Assembly: GCA_020723305.1 (NCBI GenBank)
Contig: DYJC01000032.1
Span: forward strand, 1-36,508
Source: Desulfosudis oleivorans
Lineage (GTDB): Bacteria; Desulfobacterota; Desulfobacteria; Desulfobacterales; SURF-7
DNA length: 36,508 nt
Direction of reading: 5' to 3'
The position numbers and the translations under genes are program-made. Below, piece by piece: positions 25,026 through 36,247 of the stretch (position 1 is its first letter; each line of letters starts with the position of its first letter). Below the pieces are notes generated by a model that saw only the letters and a list, made by a program, of their open reading frames with translations, was not told where the DNA came from and ran no database searches.

Positions 25026-25117
25026 TCTCCTTTATGAATTGAGCGGGAAACGCTGCTTTTTTATTTAAAATATTGAAATCCATAATAATTTTTACGCTTG
25101 ATGGTGGAGGCTTTTAA

Positions 25118-25651
25118 ATGAAATATTCTGGTATTGTCCGGAATTGCAATTCGGTGTTGAAGGCAGTAACTGCTGGTGGCGCTTTTTTGTTTGCAGGTGC
25201 CTCAACAGCATTTGCTGCTGGAATACAGGTTATTCCGGATTCATCGGTGGTTATTCAGGTCGTTAATTTTATATTTCTCATCTGGGTTCTGAATATTATT
25301 CTTTACAAACCTATCCGAAAAATTGTTGCAGAAAGAAAGAGCAAGGTTGAAGGGCTTCAGGGGCGAATAGGTAGTCTGAGTCAGGATGCTCTTGAAAAAG
25401 ATCAAGCATATGGAGCTGGAATTAAGGATGCCAGAACAAAAGGTCTTGCTGAAAAAGAAGCAATGATACAAGCTGCTGAAGAAAAAGAAAAAATAGTGGT
25501 TAGAGAGATTACGACCAAAGCACAGGCTGATCTGTCGGTAATCCGGGGAAAAATAATCGCCGATACTGAGGAAGTCAGAATCGCTTTGCAGAAGGAAGTT
25601 GATATTTTTGCGGCAGAAATCGGTCAGAAGATTTTAGGGAGGGCGGTATAA
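25118..25651 (+). CDS. atpF': ATP synthase subunit b' (peripheral stalk)
   Basis: A 177-residue protein with an N-terminal hydrophobic segment and a second membrane segment (about 44-65, VVIQVVNFIFLIWVLNIILY) followed by the KPIRKIVAERKSKVEGL block and a long charged helix, the layout of F-type b-family subunits. The first 35 residues look like a cleavable signal (GAFLFAGASTAFA-AG). A second, different b subunit follows directly, so this is the b' member of a heterodimeric stalk. The stop and the next start share one base (TAATG). Confidence 0.9.
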   Translation: MKYSGIVRNCNSVLKAVTAGGAFLFAGASTAFAAGIQVIPDSSVVIQVVNFIFLIWVLNIILYKPIRKIVAERKSKVEGLQGRIGSLSQDALEKDQAYGAGIKDARTKGLAEKEAMIQAAEEKEKIVVREITTKAQADLSVIRGKIIADTEEVRIALQKEVDIFAAEIGQKILGRAV

Positions 25652-26244
25652 TGAAAAAAAACCATTTATTTCAAAAGCAGGTTTTTACTTATTTGCGGTT
25701 TTTTTTATTGCTCTCATTGTGTCTGGCTGGTACGGCAATCGCTTCCTCAGCGGAGCAAGGTGGTGGAAAACATTGGCTTGATACAGATTGGTATCGCGTC
25801 ATGAATTTTTTGGTGTTGATGGGGGCTTTATTTTTTCTTTTACGAAAGCCGGTATCTCAGGCACTGAATGGGAGAATAGAAGGCATTAAAATTGAACTGG
25901 AAGAACTTGAAGCCAAGAAAAAAGAAGCTGAAAAAAAATTGGTTAAATATAATGAACAGATAGCCACACTTGATAAAGAGGCAGAAAAAATTGTGGCAGA
26001 ATATAAAAGGCAGGGAGAGGCTGCATGTGATCGGATAATTGAGGCATCTAAAATAGCGGCTGCCAAACTAGAAGAGCAAGCAAAACGAACCATCGAGAAT
26101 GAATTTAAAAATGCTAAATTGAAATTGCGGGAAGAAATTATTGAAAAGGCACTGACCAAGGCGGAAAAATTGGTAAAAGATAGGATTACATCTGGAGATC
26201 AAAACAGATTGGTCGACGAATATTTAGATAAGGTGGTGGCATAG
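25651..26244 (+). CDS. atpF: ATP synthase subunit b (peripheral stalk)
   Basis: A 197-residue product with a signal-like N-terminus (LRFFLLLSLCLAGTAIASSA), a membrane segment (about 49-67, YRVMNFLVLMGALFFLL), the conserved RKPVSQALNGR block and a long charged coiled-coil rich in Glu, Lys and Ala that forms the stalk with b'. It ends in a region that binds delta. Start and stop overlap with both neighbours by a single base, so expression is coupled. Confidence 0.92.
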   Translation: MKKNHLFQKQVFTYLRFFLLLSLCLAGTAIASSAEQGGGKHWLDTDWYRVMNFLVLMGALFFLLRKPVSQALNGRIEGIKIELEELEAKKKEAEKKLVKYNEQIATLDKEAEKIVAEYKRQGEAACDRIIEASKIAAAKLEEQAKRTIENEFKNAKLKLREEIIEKALTKAEKLVKDRITSGDQNRLVDEYLDKVVA

Positions 26245-26795
26245 TGAAAAATTTGGCGATTGCAAGACGTTATGCCAAGGCGCTTATGCTGATTGGCAAA
26301 GAGGATGGAAAGGCCGAAAAGTATCGGATTGAACTAAGCGGCCTTGCTGAATTATTCAATCAGGGAAATGAACTTGGACAGACAATCTGTAATCCATTAT
26401 ATAATGCCGAAGGTAGAAAAAAGGTACTTGAGGTGGTTCTTGGAAAACTGAATCTGTCAAAGATCATGAGATCTTTCATGCTGTTGTTGTTTGAGAAGGG
26501 GCGTATTGGATTTATAGCAGATATCGATGATTTTTATCAGAAGCTTGCAGATGAATTGAAAGGCATTGCACGAGCAAGTGTTATTTCTGCGACCGAGTTG
26601 TCTTCAGATGCGGTTGAAAAAATACGTGCTTCACTTTCCAGAATGACAGGGAAAGAGGTTAAGCTGGACGTTGAAAAAGATGCCAGCCTGATTGGAGGGA
26701 TTGTTACGAAAATCGGGGATCTTGTATTGGATGGCAGTATCAAAACCCAATTATTAAATATGAGAGAATCTTTAAAAAGGGGTGAGAGTGTCTAA
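26244..26795 (+). CDS. atpH: ATP synthase subunit delta
   Basis: A 183-residue delta/OSCP subunit joining the peripheral stalk to the top of F1. It shows the N-terminal [20 protein letters not shown] helix and the C-terminal block [25 protein letters not shown], which is the family signature. The start is GTG, overlapping the atpF stop (TAGTG). The stop overlaps the atpA start (TAATG). Confidence 0.95.
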   Translation: MKNLAIARRYAKALMLIGKEDGKAEKYRIELSGLAELFNQGNELGQTICNPLYNAEGRKKVLEVVLGKLNLSKIMRSFMLLLFEKGRIGFIADIDDFYQKLADELKGIARASVISATELSSDAVEKIRASLSRMTGKEVKLDVEKDASLIGGIVTKIGDLVLDGSIKTQLLNMRESLKRGESV

Positions 26796-28312
26796 TGGAA
26801 ATAAGAGCTGAAGAAATAAGTCAAATTATTAAGGAACAGATTAAGGATTTCGACAAAAAGGTCGAGCTCAGCGAGACCGGTGTTGTTTTGTCGGTTGGTG
26901 ATGGTATTGCCAGGGTATATGGTCTGGAAAAAGCCATGACAATGGAGCTTGTTGAATTTCCTGGTAATGTTCTCGGACTCGTACTCAACCTCGAAGAGGA
27001 CAATGTGGGTGTTGCTCTTATGGGCGATGACATCCATATTAAAGAGGGTGACATCGTAAAAAGAACCGGACGTATCGCTGAAGTACCGGTTGGCAAAGAA
27101 GTCCTTGGACGTGTTGTCGACACAACCGGAGCACCGCTGGATGGCAAAGGCCCCATTGATGCCAAACAGTTCAGCCGTATTGAGGTGGTTGCGCCTGGCG
27201 TTATCGCCCGTAAAGGGGTTCATGAACCTTGCTATACCGGGCTGAAGGCTGTTGATGCCATGACACCCGTTGGAAGAGGCCAGCGGGAGTTGATCATCGG
27301 CGACCGCCAGATTGGCAAGACAGCTTGTGCTATCGATGCAATTCTTGCACAGAAAGATAGCAATATCTATTGCATCTATGTCGCCTGTGGTCAGAAAAAA
27401 TCATCTGTTGCACAAGTAGCGGCTATTTTGGAAAAACATGGTGCCATGGAATACACTACGATCGTTGCGGCTTGTGCAAGTGATCCGGCGTCCCTTCAGT
27501 ATCTTGCTCCTTATGCAGGAACTGCAATGGGTGAATACTACCGTGATAATGGGATGCATGCGTTGATTATTTATGACGATCTTTCAAAACAGGCTGCTGC
27601 ATACCGTCAGGTATCTCTTCTTCTTCGTCGTCCTCCAGGGCGTGAAGCTTATCCAGGAGACATTTTTTACAACCATTCCCGTCTGCTTGAACGATCCGCT
27701 AAGTTGAGCGATGAATTGGGATCAGGATCTCTCACCGCTCTTCCGATCATCGAAACCCAGGCTGGTGACGTTTCCGCCTTTATTCCTACCAACGTTATTT
27801 CCATTACAGACGGTCAGATCTATCTTGAACCGGATCTGTTCTTTGCCGGCATAAGACCAGCCATCAACGTGGGTCTTTCTGTATCTCGAGTTGGTGGTGC
27901 TGCTCAAGAGAAAGCCATGAAACAGGTAGCAGGGACACTCCGTCTGGATATGGCACAATTCCGTGAGTTGGAAGCATTTGCCGCATTTGGTTCCGATCTT
28001 GATGCAGCAACACAGTCACAGCTCACAAGAGGTGAGAGGCTTGTACAGATCCTGAAACAGCCTCAATATCGACCGCTTCCGCTGGAAAAACAGGTCTCGA
28101 TTCTATATGCCGGAACCAAAGGGTATCTGGATAAATATCCTGCGAATGTGGTTGCAAAATATGAAGCAGGTCTTTATCCCTTTATTGAAAACAGGTTTCC
28201 TGAACTGTATGCCGGAATTAAGAAAGAGCGAACCCTGACAAAAGATGTTGAAGCGCTCATGAAGAAAGCTCTTGAAGCCTATGACGAAGAATTCAAGGAT
28301 ACGATTAAATAA
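26795..28312 (+). CDS. atpA: ATP synthase subunit alpha
   Basis: A 505-residue non-catalytic F1 subunit. Its Walker A is [15 protein letters not shown] (the fifth residue is Ile where Thr is usual), followed by the [29 protein letters not shown] block, with the arginine finger within [16 protein letters not shown]. The beta-barrel, nucleotide-binding and helical C-terminal domains are all complete. It binds nucleotide at the non-catalytic sites and helps form the catalytic sites with beta. A 79-base gap separates it from atpG. Confidence 0.98.
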   Translation: MEIRAEEISQIIKEQIKDFDKKVELSETGVVLSVGDGIARVYGLEKAMTMELVEFPGNVLGLVLNLEEDNVGVALMGDDIHIKEGDIVKRTGRIAEVPVGKEVLGRVVDTTGAPLDGKGPIDAKQFSRIEVVAPGVIARKGVHEPCYTGLKAVDAMTPVGRGQRELIIGDRQIGKTACAIDAILAQKDSNIYCIYVACGQKKSSVAQVAAILEKHGAMEYTTIVAACASDPASLQYLAPYAGTAMGEYYRDNGMHALIIYDDLSKQAAAYRQVSLLLRRPPGREAYPGDIFYNHSRLLERSAKLSDELGSGSLTALPIIETQAGDVSAFIPTNVISITDGQIYLEPDLFFAGIRPAINVGLSVSRVGGAAQEKAMKQVAGTLRLDMAQFRELEAFAAFGSDLDAATQSQLTRGERLVQILKQPQYRPLPLEKQVSILYAGTKGYLDKYPANVVAKYEAGLYPFIENRFPELYAGIKKERTLTKDVEALMKKALEAYDEEFKDTIK

Positions 28313-28391
28313 ATTTGCGAATAAACAGTAAGGGAATGGTTTTTTTCGAACTCTTGCTCTATTCGCTCTGGTAAAATAAGGGTAAATCTGT

Positions 28392-29279
28392 ATGCCAACT
28401 TTAAAAGAAGTTAAGAAAAAGATCGGTAGTATTAAAAAGACGAAGCAGATTACCAAGGCGATGAATATGGTCGCTGCTTCGAGGCTGCGCGGTGCCCAGA
28501 ACGCCATGGAAGCGTTCAGACCTTTTGCCGGTAAATTTGCTGAGGTTCTCGGCAGTCTATCTGAAAAAGCAGGTGAGAATGCAAATCCTCTTCTGACACC
28601 CAGAGAGACTGTTAAGAAGATTCATATTGTCCTCTGTACCTCTGACCGGGGGCTTTGTGGTGGTTTCAACATGAACCTGATGAACACTGCAGCAAGGTTT
28701 ATGAAGGAAAAAAAGTCAGAGGATAAAGAGGTTATATTTACCAATTTTGGTAAAAAAGGGCGCGATTGGTGCAAAGGCTCAAAATTTCACATTGTAAAAG
28801 AGTACCTTGGTGTTGTTGGGTCATCTGTTGGATTTAGTGTTGCGACAAATGCCGGCAGAAATCTGATTGATGGGTTCCTGTCTGGTGAATGGGATGAAGT
28901 ATATCTTGTTTGGTCAAATTTTATCAGTATGGGAAAACAGGTTCCGGTTCTACAAAAAATCCTTCCCATTCCACCGATTGAAGCGGATCAGGAGAAAGAT
29001 AGCAATGCGCCCTATCTTGCAGAACACATCTGTGAACCATCACCGGATGAATTGATGGGCGAAATGTTACCAAGAAATGTTTTTATTCAAATCCACAGCG
29101 GGTTGCTTGAGACATCAACCAGTGAACATGCTGCACGTATGATGGCGATGGACAATGCATCCAAGGCTTGCAATGATATGATTAACGAATTGACACTATT
29201 GTATAATAAGGCCCGGCAGGCGGCTATTACAGCCGACCTGATGGATATTGTCGGCGGAGCCGAGGCTCTTAAAGGATAA
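28392..29279 (+). CDS. atpG: ATP synthase subunit gamma
   Basis: A 295-residue central rotor shaft. The N-terminal helix LKEVKKKIGSIKKTKQITKA and MVAASRLRGAQN, the DRGLCGGFN motif and the C-terminal helix MDNASKACNDMINELTLLYN with ARQAAITADLMDIVGGAEAL are all present. Length is typical. The leader (28313-28391) contains a possible long hairpin between GCGAATA and TATTCGC, which may adjust its expression relative to atpA. Confidence 0.97.
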   Translation: MPTLKEVKKKIGSIKKTKQITKAMNMVAASRLRGAQNAMEAFRPFAGKFAEVLGSLSEKAGENANPLLTPRETVKKIHIVLCTSDRGLCGGFNMNLMNTAARFMKEKKSEDKEVIFTNFGKKGRDWCKGSKFHIVKEYLGVVGSSVGFSVATNAGRNLIDGFLSGEWDEVYLVWSNFISMGKQVPVLQKILPIPPIEADQEKDSNAPYLAEHICEPSPDELMGEMLPRNVFIQIHSGLLETSTSEHAARMMAMDNASKACNDMINELTLLYNKARQAAITADLMDIVGGAEALKG

Positions 29280-29320
29280 ACCTGAATAATAAGTACTAGC
29301 GATTTATAGGAGGTCTATAA

Positions 29321-30739
<1,419 letters not shown>

Positions 30740-30752
30740 ATAGGGGACAAAG

Positions 30753-31163
30753 ATGGCTGAAAATATCAAACTTGAAATTGTTACCCCAGACAACTTGGTT
30801 GTAAATGATGAGGCTCAGATCGTAATGGCTCCCGGAACCGACGGCGAGTTTGGAGTTTTGAAAGGACATACACCATTTTTAACGAGTCTGAAAGTTGGAA
30901 CAGTTATATACAAGGACACATCCGGAAAGGAAAGGCTCGTTTTTGTTAGTGGTGGTTTCGCAGAAGCCTTGCCGGAAAAGGTTACGATTCTAGCTGAGTC
31001 CGCTGAGAGAAGGCGTGATATAGACCAGGCGCGTGCAAAACAAGCTATGGAGAGGGCAGAAAAACGCCTTGCATCGCATGATGAGTCTATCGATTATGTA
31101 AGAGCCAAAGCTGCGCTGACACGGGCTATCTATCGTCTTAAAGTTACAGGATATATTGTTTAA
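30753..31163 (+). CDS. atpC: ATP synthase subunit epsilon
   Basis: A 136-residue rotor subunit. The N-terminal beta-barrel carries LEIVTPDNLVVNDEAQIVMA and PGTDGEFGVLKGHTPFLTSL; two C-terminal helices (RRDIDQARAKQAMERAEKRL) can act as an inhibitory brake. It is the last gene of the operon and is followed by a strong terminator. The a (atpB) and c (atpE) genes are absent and must lie elsewhere. Confidence 0.96.
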   Translation: MAENIKLEIVTPDNLVVNDEAQIVMAPGTDGEFGVLKGHTPFLTSLKVGTVIYKDTSGKERLVFVSGGFAEALPEKVTILAESAERRRDIDQARAKQAMERAEKRLASHDESIDYVRAKAALTRAIYRLKVTGYIV

Positions 31164-31193
31164 TTATTCTGATCTTTGAATATATACGAATTT

Positions 31194-31229
31194 AAAAAAG
31201 GGTGCGCCTACATGGCCTACCCTTTTTTT
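31194..31229 (+). terminator. Rho-independent terminator of the atp operon
   Basis: AAAAAAGGGT-gc-GCC pairs with GGC-ct-ACCCTTTTTT around a TACAT loop and ends in seven T. It lies 30 bases after the atpC stop and 18 bases before the next gene. Confidence 0.88.
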
Positions 31230-31247
31230 GTTTAAAGGTGAAACATA

Positions 31248-32012
31248 ATGAAAAATAAAGGTGATAACACAGCGATTATCATTCTGGCAGCGGGCCTTGG
31301 GACCCGGATGAAATCCGATATGGCCAAAGTTCTCCATAAAGTAGGTGAAAAGCCAATGATCAATCATGTTGTGGAGACTGCTTCCCGTGTTTCAACAGAT
31401 AATATTATTGTGGTAACCGGATATCAGTCAGATTTAGTGCGAGAGGCTATAAAATCAGATAAGGAAATTCGCTTCGCATTTCAGGAAAAACAATTGGGGA
31501 CTGGGCATGCTGTTCTATGTGCGATGCCTGAATTAAAAGAATATATTGAAAATGTAGTTATTTTGTGTGGAGATGTCCCTCTTCTTTTATCTGAAACCGT
31601 TTCTCTATTTATAGAGCATCATAAAACCATGAAAAATTGTCTCACGGTTCTTGCTGTCGCGGTCAATAATCCTACCGGTTACGGTCGAATGATTGTTGAT
31701 GATCAAGGGGTATTGATCAAGATTGTAGAAGAATCAGATGCCACGAAGGATGAAAAAATTGTAAATCTTATTAATTCAGGAATTTATTGTGTTGATAGAT
31801 CTTTTCTTGATCGCGCTCTTACTATGTTGACACCAGAAAACGCACAAGGGGAATTTTATCTGACGGATATCATATCCATTGCTTCTAAAGAAAAGCGTAA
31901 AATCGGGCTTTACATCGGTCAGGATGCTGAGGAGGTTATTGGTGTTAACAGCCTTCAGGATCTTCATCAGGCAGACCAGATCTTGTATCGTCGGCAAGGG
32001 AAAACTTCTTGA
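31248..32012 (+). CDS. glmU: GlmU-type UDP-GlcNAc pyrophosphorylase, N-terminal domain only
   Basis: A 254-residue nucleotidyltransferase. It shows AIIILAAGLGTRMKSDMAKVLHK (nucleotide and Mg binding), QEKQLGTGHAVLCA, VVILCGDVPLLL, NPTGYGRMIVDDQGVLIKIVEESDAT and GEFYLTDIISIA, all as in the uridylyltransferase half of GlmU. The C-terminal left-handed beta-helix acetyltransferase half (about 200 residues) is absent: the frame simply stops after VNSLQDLHQADQILYRR, the point where the domain linker begins. It should convert GlcNAc-1-P and UTP to UDP-GlcNAc. Acetylation of GlcN-1-P then needs another protein. The stop is clean, without a frameshift or a downstream remnant. Confidence 0.85.
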   Translation: MKNKGDNTAIIILAAGLGTRMKSDMAKVLHKVGEKPMINHVVETASRVSTDNIIVVTGYQSDLVREAIKSDKEIRFAFQEKQLGTGHAVLCAMPELKEYIENVVILCGDVPLLLSETVSLFIEHHKTMKNCLTVLAVAVNNPTGYGRMIVDDQGVLIKIVEESDATKDEKIVNLINSGIYCVDRSFLDRALTMLTPENAQGEFYLTDIISIASKEKRKIGLYIGQDAEEVIGVNSLQDLHQADQILYRRQGKTS

Positions 32013-32061
32013 CATAAAATGATTTTGAGGCATATAGTACACAGTAAAATGAGGTGCACAA

Positions 32062-32310
32062 TTGGCTAACGAAGAGATATCCAGGCAATTTGATGTAATT
32101 GAGGAAAAAGTTGAAAAATTAATCAAGTCCTGTCAAACCCTTGAAGCTGAAAATAAAGAATATAAAATCAGAATAGAGGATTTAGAGCAGGAAGTACGCG
32201 ACAGAAGAGAGGCTGAAAAACTATATCTTGATCAGAAAAATATGATTAGGGGAAAGATTGATAGCCTCCTTGAGAAATTAAGCAGGTTTAGAGATTTGGA
32301 GACATCATAG
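32062..32310 (+). CDS. zapB: ZapB-like coiled-coil cell division protein
   Basis: An 82-residue protein that is almost entirely predicted coiled coil (FDVIEEKVEKLIKSCQTLEA, then heptads of Glu, Lys and Leu to the end). It starts at TTG with GAGGTG 6 bases upstream. Size, composition and position directly before zapA suggest the ZapB/DUF904 group, which links the FtsZ ring through ZapA to the nucleoid region. Coiled coils give weak family signals, so the name rests mainly on context. Confidence 0.65.
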   Translation: MANEEISRQFDVIEEKVEKLIKSCQTLEAENKEYKIRIEDLEQEVRDRREAEKLYLDQKNMIRGKIDSLLEKLSRFRDLETS

Positions 32311-32348
32311 TGAGTAAATAACTGTAGAGGTAAAGGTAGATCGAATCA

Positions 32349-32645
32349 TTGGATAAAATTATAACCATTGAGTTATTTGGGCAGCAGTACTCGTTTAAGG
32401 CCGAAGATGGTGTGCCAGATGCCAATGAAGTTGCAGATCTGCTGATTCAGGAAGTCGCCAATGTTGAAAGTCAACTATCAAAAAATGATCCAAAAATCAG
32501 TAAAGTGACTATTCTGACATTGGCGGCACTTAATATTTCAAGCGAATTTATCGATCTGAAACGGAATTATTCTGAACTCATGAAAAAAATATCAGAACGA
32601 TCTGCTTCATTAGTAAATATGATTGATGTAAACCTTTCACTCTAG
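32349..32645 (+). CDS. zapA: Cell division protein ZapA
   Basis: A 98-residue ZapA: IITIELFGQQYSFKAEDGVP (N-terminal beta sheet) followed by the helical dimerisation segment with VTILTLAALNISSEFIDLKR. It binds and bundles FtsZ. It uses a TTG start; the purine-rich AAAGGTAG is rather far upstream (about 13 bases). The order zapA then 6S RNA recalls the zapA-ssrS pair of gammaproteobacteria. Confidence 0.88.
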   Translation: MDKIITIELFGQQYSFKAEDGVPDANEVADLLIQEVANVESQLSKNDPKISKVTILTLAALNISSEFIDLKRNYSELMKKISERSASLVNMIDVNLSL

Positions 32646-32773
32646 TTTTTTACACCAATATTCAAATTTTTAAATTTGAAAAGACAGGTATCGTAAATTT
32701 TATTTTGAACATGTTTTTCAAATTTTTAAAAACTATGTTGTTCCAGTCAAAAAATTTCTCTATTGAAAATGGT

Positions 32774-32952
32774 TTCCCCTGCCATGCACGTGATTGGAAG
32801 ATGTTCTTTGTCCCAACACTTTTATTGAAAGGGGGTCTTCACTGGTTTTGGTGTGCAAGTTCTGCTCGTACAGAAAAGCCTAAAGAAACTATAAGACGCC
32901 CACTCTTGAGCTTTGGCTCAAAGACCTGACAACACGACATTTTGGCGGGGGT
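32774..32952 (+). ncRNA. ssrS: 6S RNA
   Basis: The ends close in a 9-bp stem, CCCCTGCCA (32776-32784) with TGGCGGGGG (32943-32951). The 3' half contains CTTGAGCTTTGGCTCAAAG, matching in place and form the small hairpin (TTGAACC-loop-GGTTCAAG) of E. coli 6S RNA, next to a large open region that mimics a melted promoter. The length, about 178 bases, is normal. A TTGTTC/TATTGA pair with a 17-base spacer ends about ten bases before the stem. It binds sigma-70 RNA polymerase in stationary phase. Position after zapA supports the call. Confidence 0.8.
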
Positions 32953-33178
32953 CCATTTTCAATATCGTAAAAAAGAAGTTTTCAACTTTATCTTCGAAAT
33001 ATCTCTTCAATTTACCGTCAGGCAATTCTTTTCAAGATCATCTACAGATTATAATCTTAATTGTTGATATAGGATTGAATTTAACAACCATCCGGAATCG
33101 GATGTTAATATAAACCAGGACAAGATTCTTTGTTGGCGTTTTCAACATTTGATTCTTTCCGATTGAGGCGGAGAAAAT

Positions 33179-34747
33179 ATGATGACTGAAATAAGTTGGA
33201 TTTTTTTTGGGGTTGCCGGCTTTTTCGCAGGACTTTTATTGTCCTACATTTTTAGAGCGAGGTTGGCATCCAATAAATTAAAAATTGCTGATATGGATGC
33301 AGTTAGGATCATTGAGGATGCTGAAAGAAGTGCTGAAACCCTATTAAAGGAATCAGAGCTGGAAGCAAAAGATCGTTTGTTAAAAATGAAGAGTGATTTT
33401 GATGCAGAAACTCGAGAGACCCGATCGGAATTAAAAAATCAGGAACGAAGAATTGTTAAGAAAATTGAAGGCGTTGAAAAAAAGCAGGAAAGCCTGGAGG
33501 CCCGGGAGAAGGAAATTTTACATCGTGAAAAGCAATTGGATCATAGGGAAACGGAACTTCATAATAACGAAATAAAATGTGCTGATCAGATGGAGGAGCA
33601 GAAAAAACAGCTTGAAAAAATTTCGGGACTCACTTCTGAGCAGGCAAAAGAGCTGTTGATTCGAGCCATGGAAAATGAAGCCAGGTATGAAGGGGCCAGA
33701 CTGATCAAGCGAATTGAAAGTGAGTCCAAAGAACTTGCTGATAAAAATGCAAAAAAGATCCTTGCGACAGCGATTCAGAGATATTCAGGGGATTTTGTCG
33801 CAGAAAGAACTGTTTCGGTTGTACCCTTGCCAAGTGACGAAATGAAGGGACGAATTATCGGCAGAGAGGGTCGAAATATCAGAGCACTTGAAGCTGCAAC
33901 CGGTATTGATTTGATTATTGATGATACGCCGGAAGCAGTAATTTTATCAGGGTTTAATCCTGTGCGTCGAGAAGTCGCCCGACTTTCATTGTTGAAATTG
34001 ATTGCTGATGGGCGCATACATCCGGCAAGGATAGAGGATATTGTTAAATCTGTAACCGATGAAGTGGATTTGACAATTAAAGAAGCGGGAGAGCAGGCCA
34101 CTTTCGATGTTGGTGTACATGGAATTAATCCTGAGTTGATTAAGGTTTTGGGGAGGCTTAAATTCAGGACAAGCTATGCACAAAATGTTTTGCAGCACTC
34201 TGTCGAGGTTGGCTTTCTTTGTGGTATTATGGCATCCGAACTTGGTTTAAATACCAAACTTGCAAAACGAATGGGGCTTCTTCATGACATTGGAAAGGCG
34301 ATTGATCATGAAGTTGAAGGACCTCATGCTGTGATTGGCTCAAATTTAGCTAAGAAGTATGGAGAATCTGCACGGGTTGTACAGGCAATTGCAGCACATC
34401 ATGAAGATGTGCCGCCTAGCTCGGTTTACGATTTTTTGGTTCAAGCGGCTGATGGTCTGTCCGGCGCAAGACCCGGTGCAAGGAAAGAGCTGTTGGAGAA
34501 TTATGTAAAACGATTGGAAGACCTTGAGGAAATAGCAACATCCTTTAAAGGCGTTTCAAACTCATATGCAATTCAGGCAGGTCGGGAGCTTCGGGTTATT
34601 GTTGAAGGAGAGAATATCTCTGATGAAGAAGCGATTTTTTTAAGTCGTGATATTGTCAAGAAAATCGAAGAAACCCTTACCTTCCCAGGACAGATAAAAG
34701 TGGTTGTAATTCGGGAAACGCGTGCAATAGAATTTGCCAATAAATAG
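33179..34747 (+). CDS. rny: Ribonuclease Y
   Basis: A 522-residue membrane-bound endoribonuclease. One N-terminal membrane segment (about 5-24, [20 protein letters not shown]) is followed by a long coiled coil (about 40-165), a KH RNA-binding domain ([20 protein letters not shown] with [20 protein letters not shown]) and an HD phosphohydrolase domain with the metal motif [20 protein letters not shown] and [11 protein letters not shown]. It initiates mRNA decay. The start has GGCGGAGAAAAT before two successive ATG codons. There is 226 bases of gene-free DNA between 6S RNA and this gene. Confidence 0.97.
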   Translation: MMTEISWIFFGVAGFFAGLLLSYIFRARLASNKLKIADMDAVRIIEDAERSAETLLKESELEAKDRLLKMKSDFDAETRETRSELKNQERRIVKKIEGVEKKQESLEAREKEILHREKQLDHRETELHNNEIKCADQMEEQKKQLEKISGLTSEQAKELLIRAMENEARYEGARLIKRIESESKELADKNAKKILATAIQRYSGDFVAERTVSVVPLPSDEMKGRIIGREGRNIRALEAATGIDLIIDDTPEAVILSGFNPVRREVARLSLLKLIADGRIHPARIEDIVKSVTDEVDLTIKEAGEQATFDVGVHGINPELIKVLGRLKFRTSYAQNVLQHSVEVGFLCGIMASELGLNTKLAKRMGLLHDIGKAIDHEVEGPHAVIGSNLAKKYGESARVVQAIAAHHEDVPPSSVYDFLVQAADGLSGARPGARKELLENYVKRLEDLEEIATSFKGVSNSYAIQAGRELRVIVEGENISDEEAIFLSRDIVKKIEETLTFPGQIKVVVIRETRAIEFANK

Positions 34748-34762
34748 GGAAACGCATAAAAA

Positions 34763-36052
34763 ATGAGTATTCTTAAATTGTTAGAAGAGCGTGGATTCAT
34801 TGAAGGGAAAACCCATGGGCAAGAGCTTGCCGATTACTTAGAGCAAGGTCAGGCTACTTGTTATATTGGTTTTGATCCAACGGCCTCTAGTCTTCACGTG
34901 GGGAGTCTGGTTCCAATTATGTCTCTTGCCCACATGCAACGGGCAGGTCACCTTCCAATAGCGCTTGTGGGTGGAGGAACCGGATTGGTTGGGGATCCCA
35001 GTGGCAAGACAGAGATGAGAAAGATGTTGACCAATGAAATGATAGAAGAAAATGTTATTGGAATTAAAAACCAGCTCTCCAATTTTATCGATTTTCAGGA
35101 AAATAAAGCCTTATTATTAAATAATGCTGATTGGTTGACAAAGATTAAATATATTCCTTTTTTACGAGACATCGGCAGACATTTCAGTGTAAATCGGATG
35201 GTGAAGGCAGAGAGCTATAAAATGCGCCTTGATTCAGAGGAGGGGCTAAGCTTTATTGAATTCAATTATATGCTGCTCCAGGCTTATGACTTTTTGGAAC
35301 TCTATGATCGTCACGAGTGCAGGATTCAGATGGGGGGGAGTGATCAATGGGGAAATATTGTTGCCGGTGTGGAACTTGTTCGTAAAATGAGACAGAAAAC
35401 CGTATTTGGAATTACCTTCCCTTTGATTACAACTAGTTCCGGTGTAAAAATGGGAAAAACTGCAAAGGGTGCAGTGTGGTTGGATCCGAAACGGACATCC
35501 CCTTATGAATATTATCAATTCTGGATAAATACAGATGACACGGACGTGTCCAGATTTATGGCTTTGTTCACGTTCCTTCCAATGGACGAAATTGCTGAAG
35601 TCAATCATCTTGAGGGGGCGGATTTAAATTATGCCAAAACAGTTCTTGCTTTTGAGGCAACCAGGCTTGCTCATGGTGAGGAATCGGCTGTCAAGGCATT
35701 TCATGCCGCTTCAAGTATGTTTGGTTCCCGGTCTATACAAAAAAATATTATACCATCCAGCCGGATACCAAGAGATGCGGATTTGAGCGATAATGGGTCA
35801 GTGCCTTGTACGGTAATGGATGCAAAAATATTTCAGGACGGGATTCCAGCTTTTAAATTGTATCATCAGATAGGATTATCCGGCTCTGGAGGAGACGCCA
35901 GACGTTTAATCCAGCAGGGCGGCGCATATATAAATGAAAAACGAATGGAATCGTTTGATTATTTAATTTCAGAGGCAGATTTTTATAATGGAGAGATTGT
36001 TTTAAGGGCAGGGAAAAAACGGTATCATAAAATTAAAATGGATCAAAACTGA
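34763..36052 (+). CDS. tyrS: Tyrosyl-tRNA synthetase
   Basis: A 429-residue class I aminoacyl-tRNA synthetase. It shows CYIGFDPTASSLHVGSLVPI (the HIGH-like motif is HVGS), GGGTGLVGDPSGKTEMR, the tyrosine-specific QMGGSDQWGNIVAGVELVRK and the KMSKS-like VKMGKTAKGAVW, then an S4 RNA-binding domain in the last 65 residues (GDARRLIQQGGAYINEKRME). It charges tRNA-Tyr. The KMGKT form is found in one TyrRS subtype. The stop TGA is part of the 4-bp target duplication of the MITE that follows. Confidence 0.97.
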   Translation: MSILKLLEERGFIEGKTHGQELADYLEQGQATCYIGFDPTASSLHVGSLVPIMSLAHMQRAGHLPIALVGGGTGLVGDPSGKTEMRKMLTNEMIEENVIGIKNQLSNFIDFQENKALLLNNADWLTKIKYIPFLRDIGRHFSVNRMVKAESYKMRLDSEEGLSFIEFNYMLLQAYDFLELYDRHECRIQMGGSDQWGNIVAGVELVRKMRQKTVFGITFPLITTSSGVKMGKTAKGAVWLDPKRTSPYEYYQFWINTDDTDVSRFMALFTFLPMDEIAEVNHLEGADLNYAKTVLAFEATRLAHGEESAVKAFHAASSMFGSRSIQKNIIPSSRIPRDADLSDNGSVPCTVMDAKIFQDGIPAFKLYHQIGLSGSGGDARRLIQQGGAYINEKRMESFDYLISEADFYNGEIVLRAGKKRYHKIKMDQN

Positions 36053-36053
36053 G

Positions 36054-36175
36054 GAGCCAATTTCAAAAGTCTGTAGTTGTCGTTCCGGCGAAAACGAAAA
36101 TTCAGTATTTTCGGCACTTTTCTGAGCACTGACTTTCGCCGGTGTGACGCTTTATAATTGTTTTGAAATTGGCTC
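36054..36175 (+). mobile_element. MITE family 2, copy B (122 bp), at the tyrS stop codon
   Basis: Perfect 15-bp terminal inverted repeats, GAGCCAATTTCAAAA (36054-36068) and TTTTGAAATTGGCTC (36161-36175). The 4-bp duplication TGAG flanks it (36050-36053 and 36176-36179). The left copy of the duplication contains the TGA stop of tyrS, so the insertion left the protein unchanged. The interior matches the copy at 5855-5975 in the same orientation. Confidence 0.88.
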
Positions 36176-36218
36176 TGAGATATTTTTTTAAAAATAAGAT
36201 AATGTTTTATAAAAGTCC

Positions 36219-36247
36219 TTGACAAAGTTTTCATGCGCATGTAGTTA
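36219..36247 (+). promoter_or_regulatory. Candidate distal promoter of an rRNA operon (P1)
   Basis: TTGACA (36219-36224), a 17-base spacer and TAGTTA (36242-36247), behind an A/T-rich upstream tract (36180-36215) that could serve as an UP element. The spacer contains the GTTTTCATGCG block also found near the tRNA-Pro promoter. Confidence 0.5.

Noticed and set aside
27299..27345. Ile in place of Thr in the alpha-subunit Walker A as a defect
   Set aside because: The Gly-Lys-Thr core is intact and the site is non-catalytic; more likely a lineage variant than damage.
32705..33113. Short open frames over the 6S RNA region
   Set aside because: They coincide with the folded RNA gene and have no coding features.
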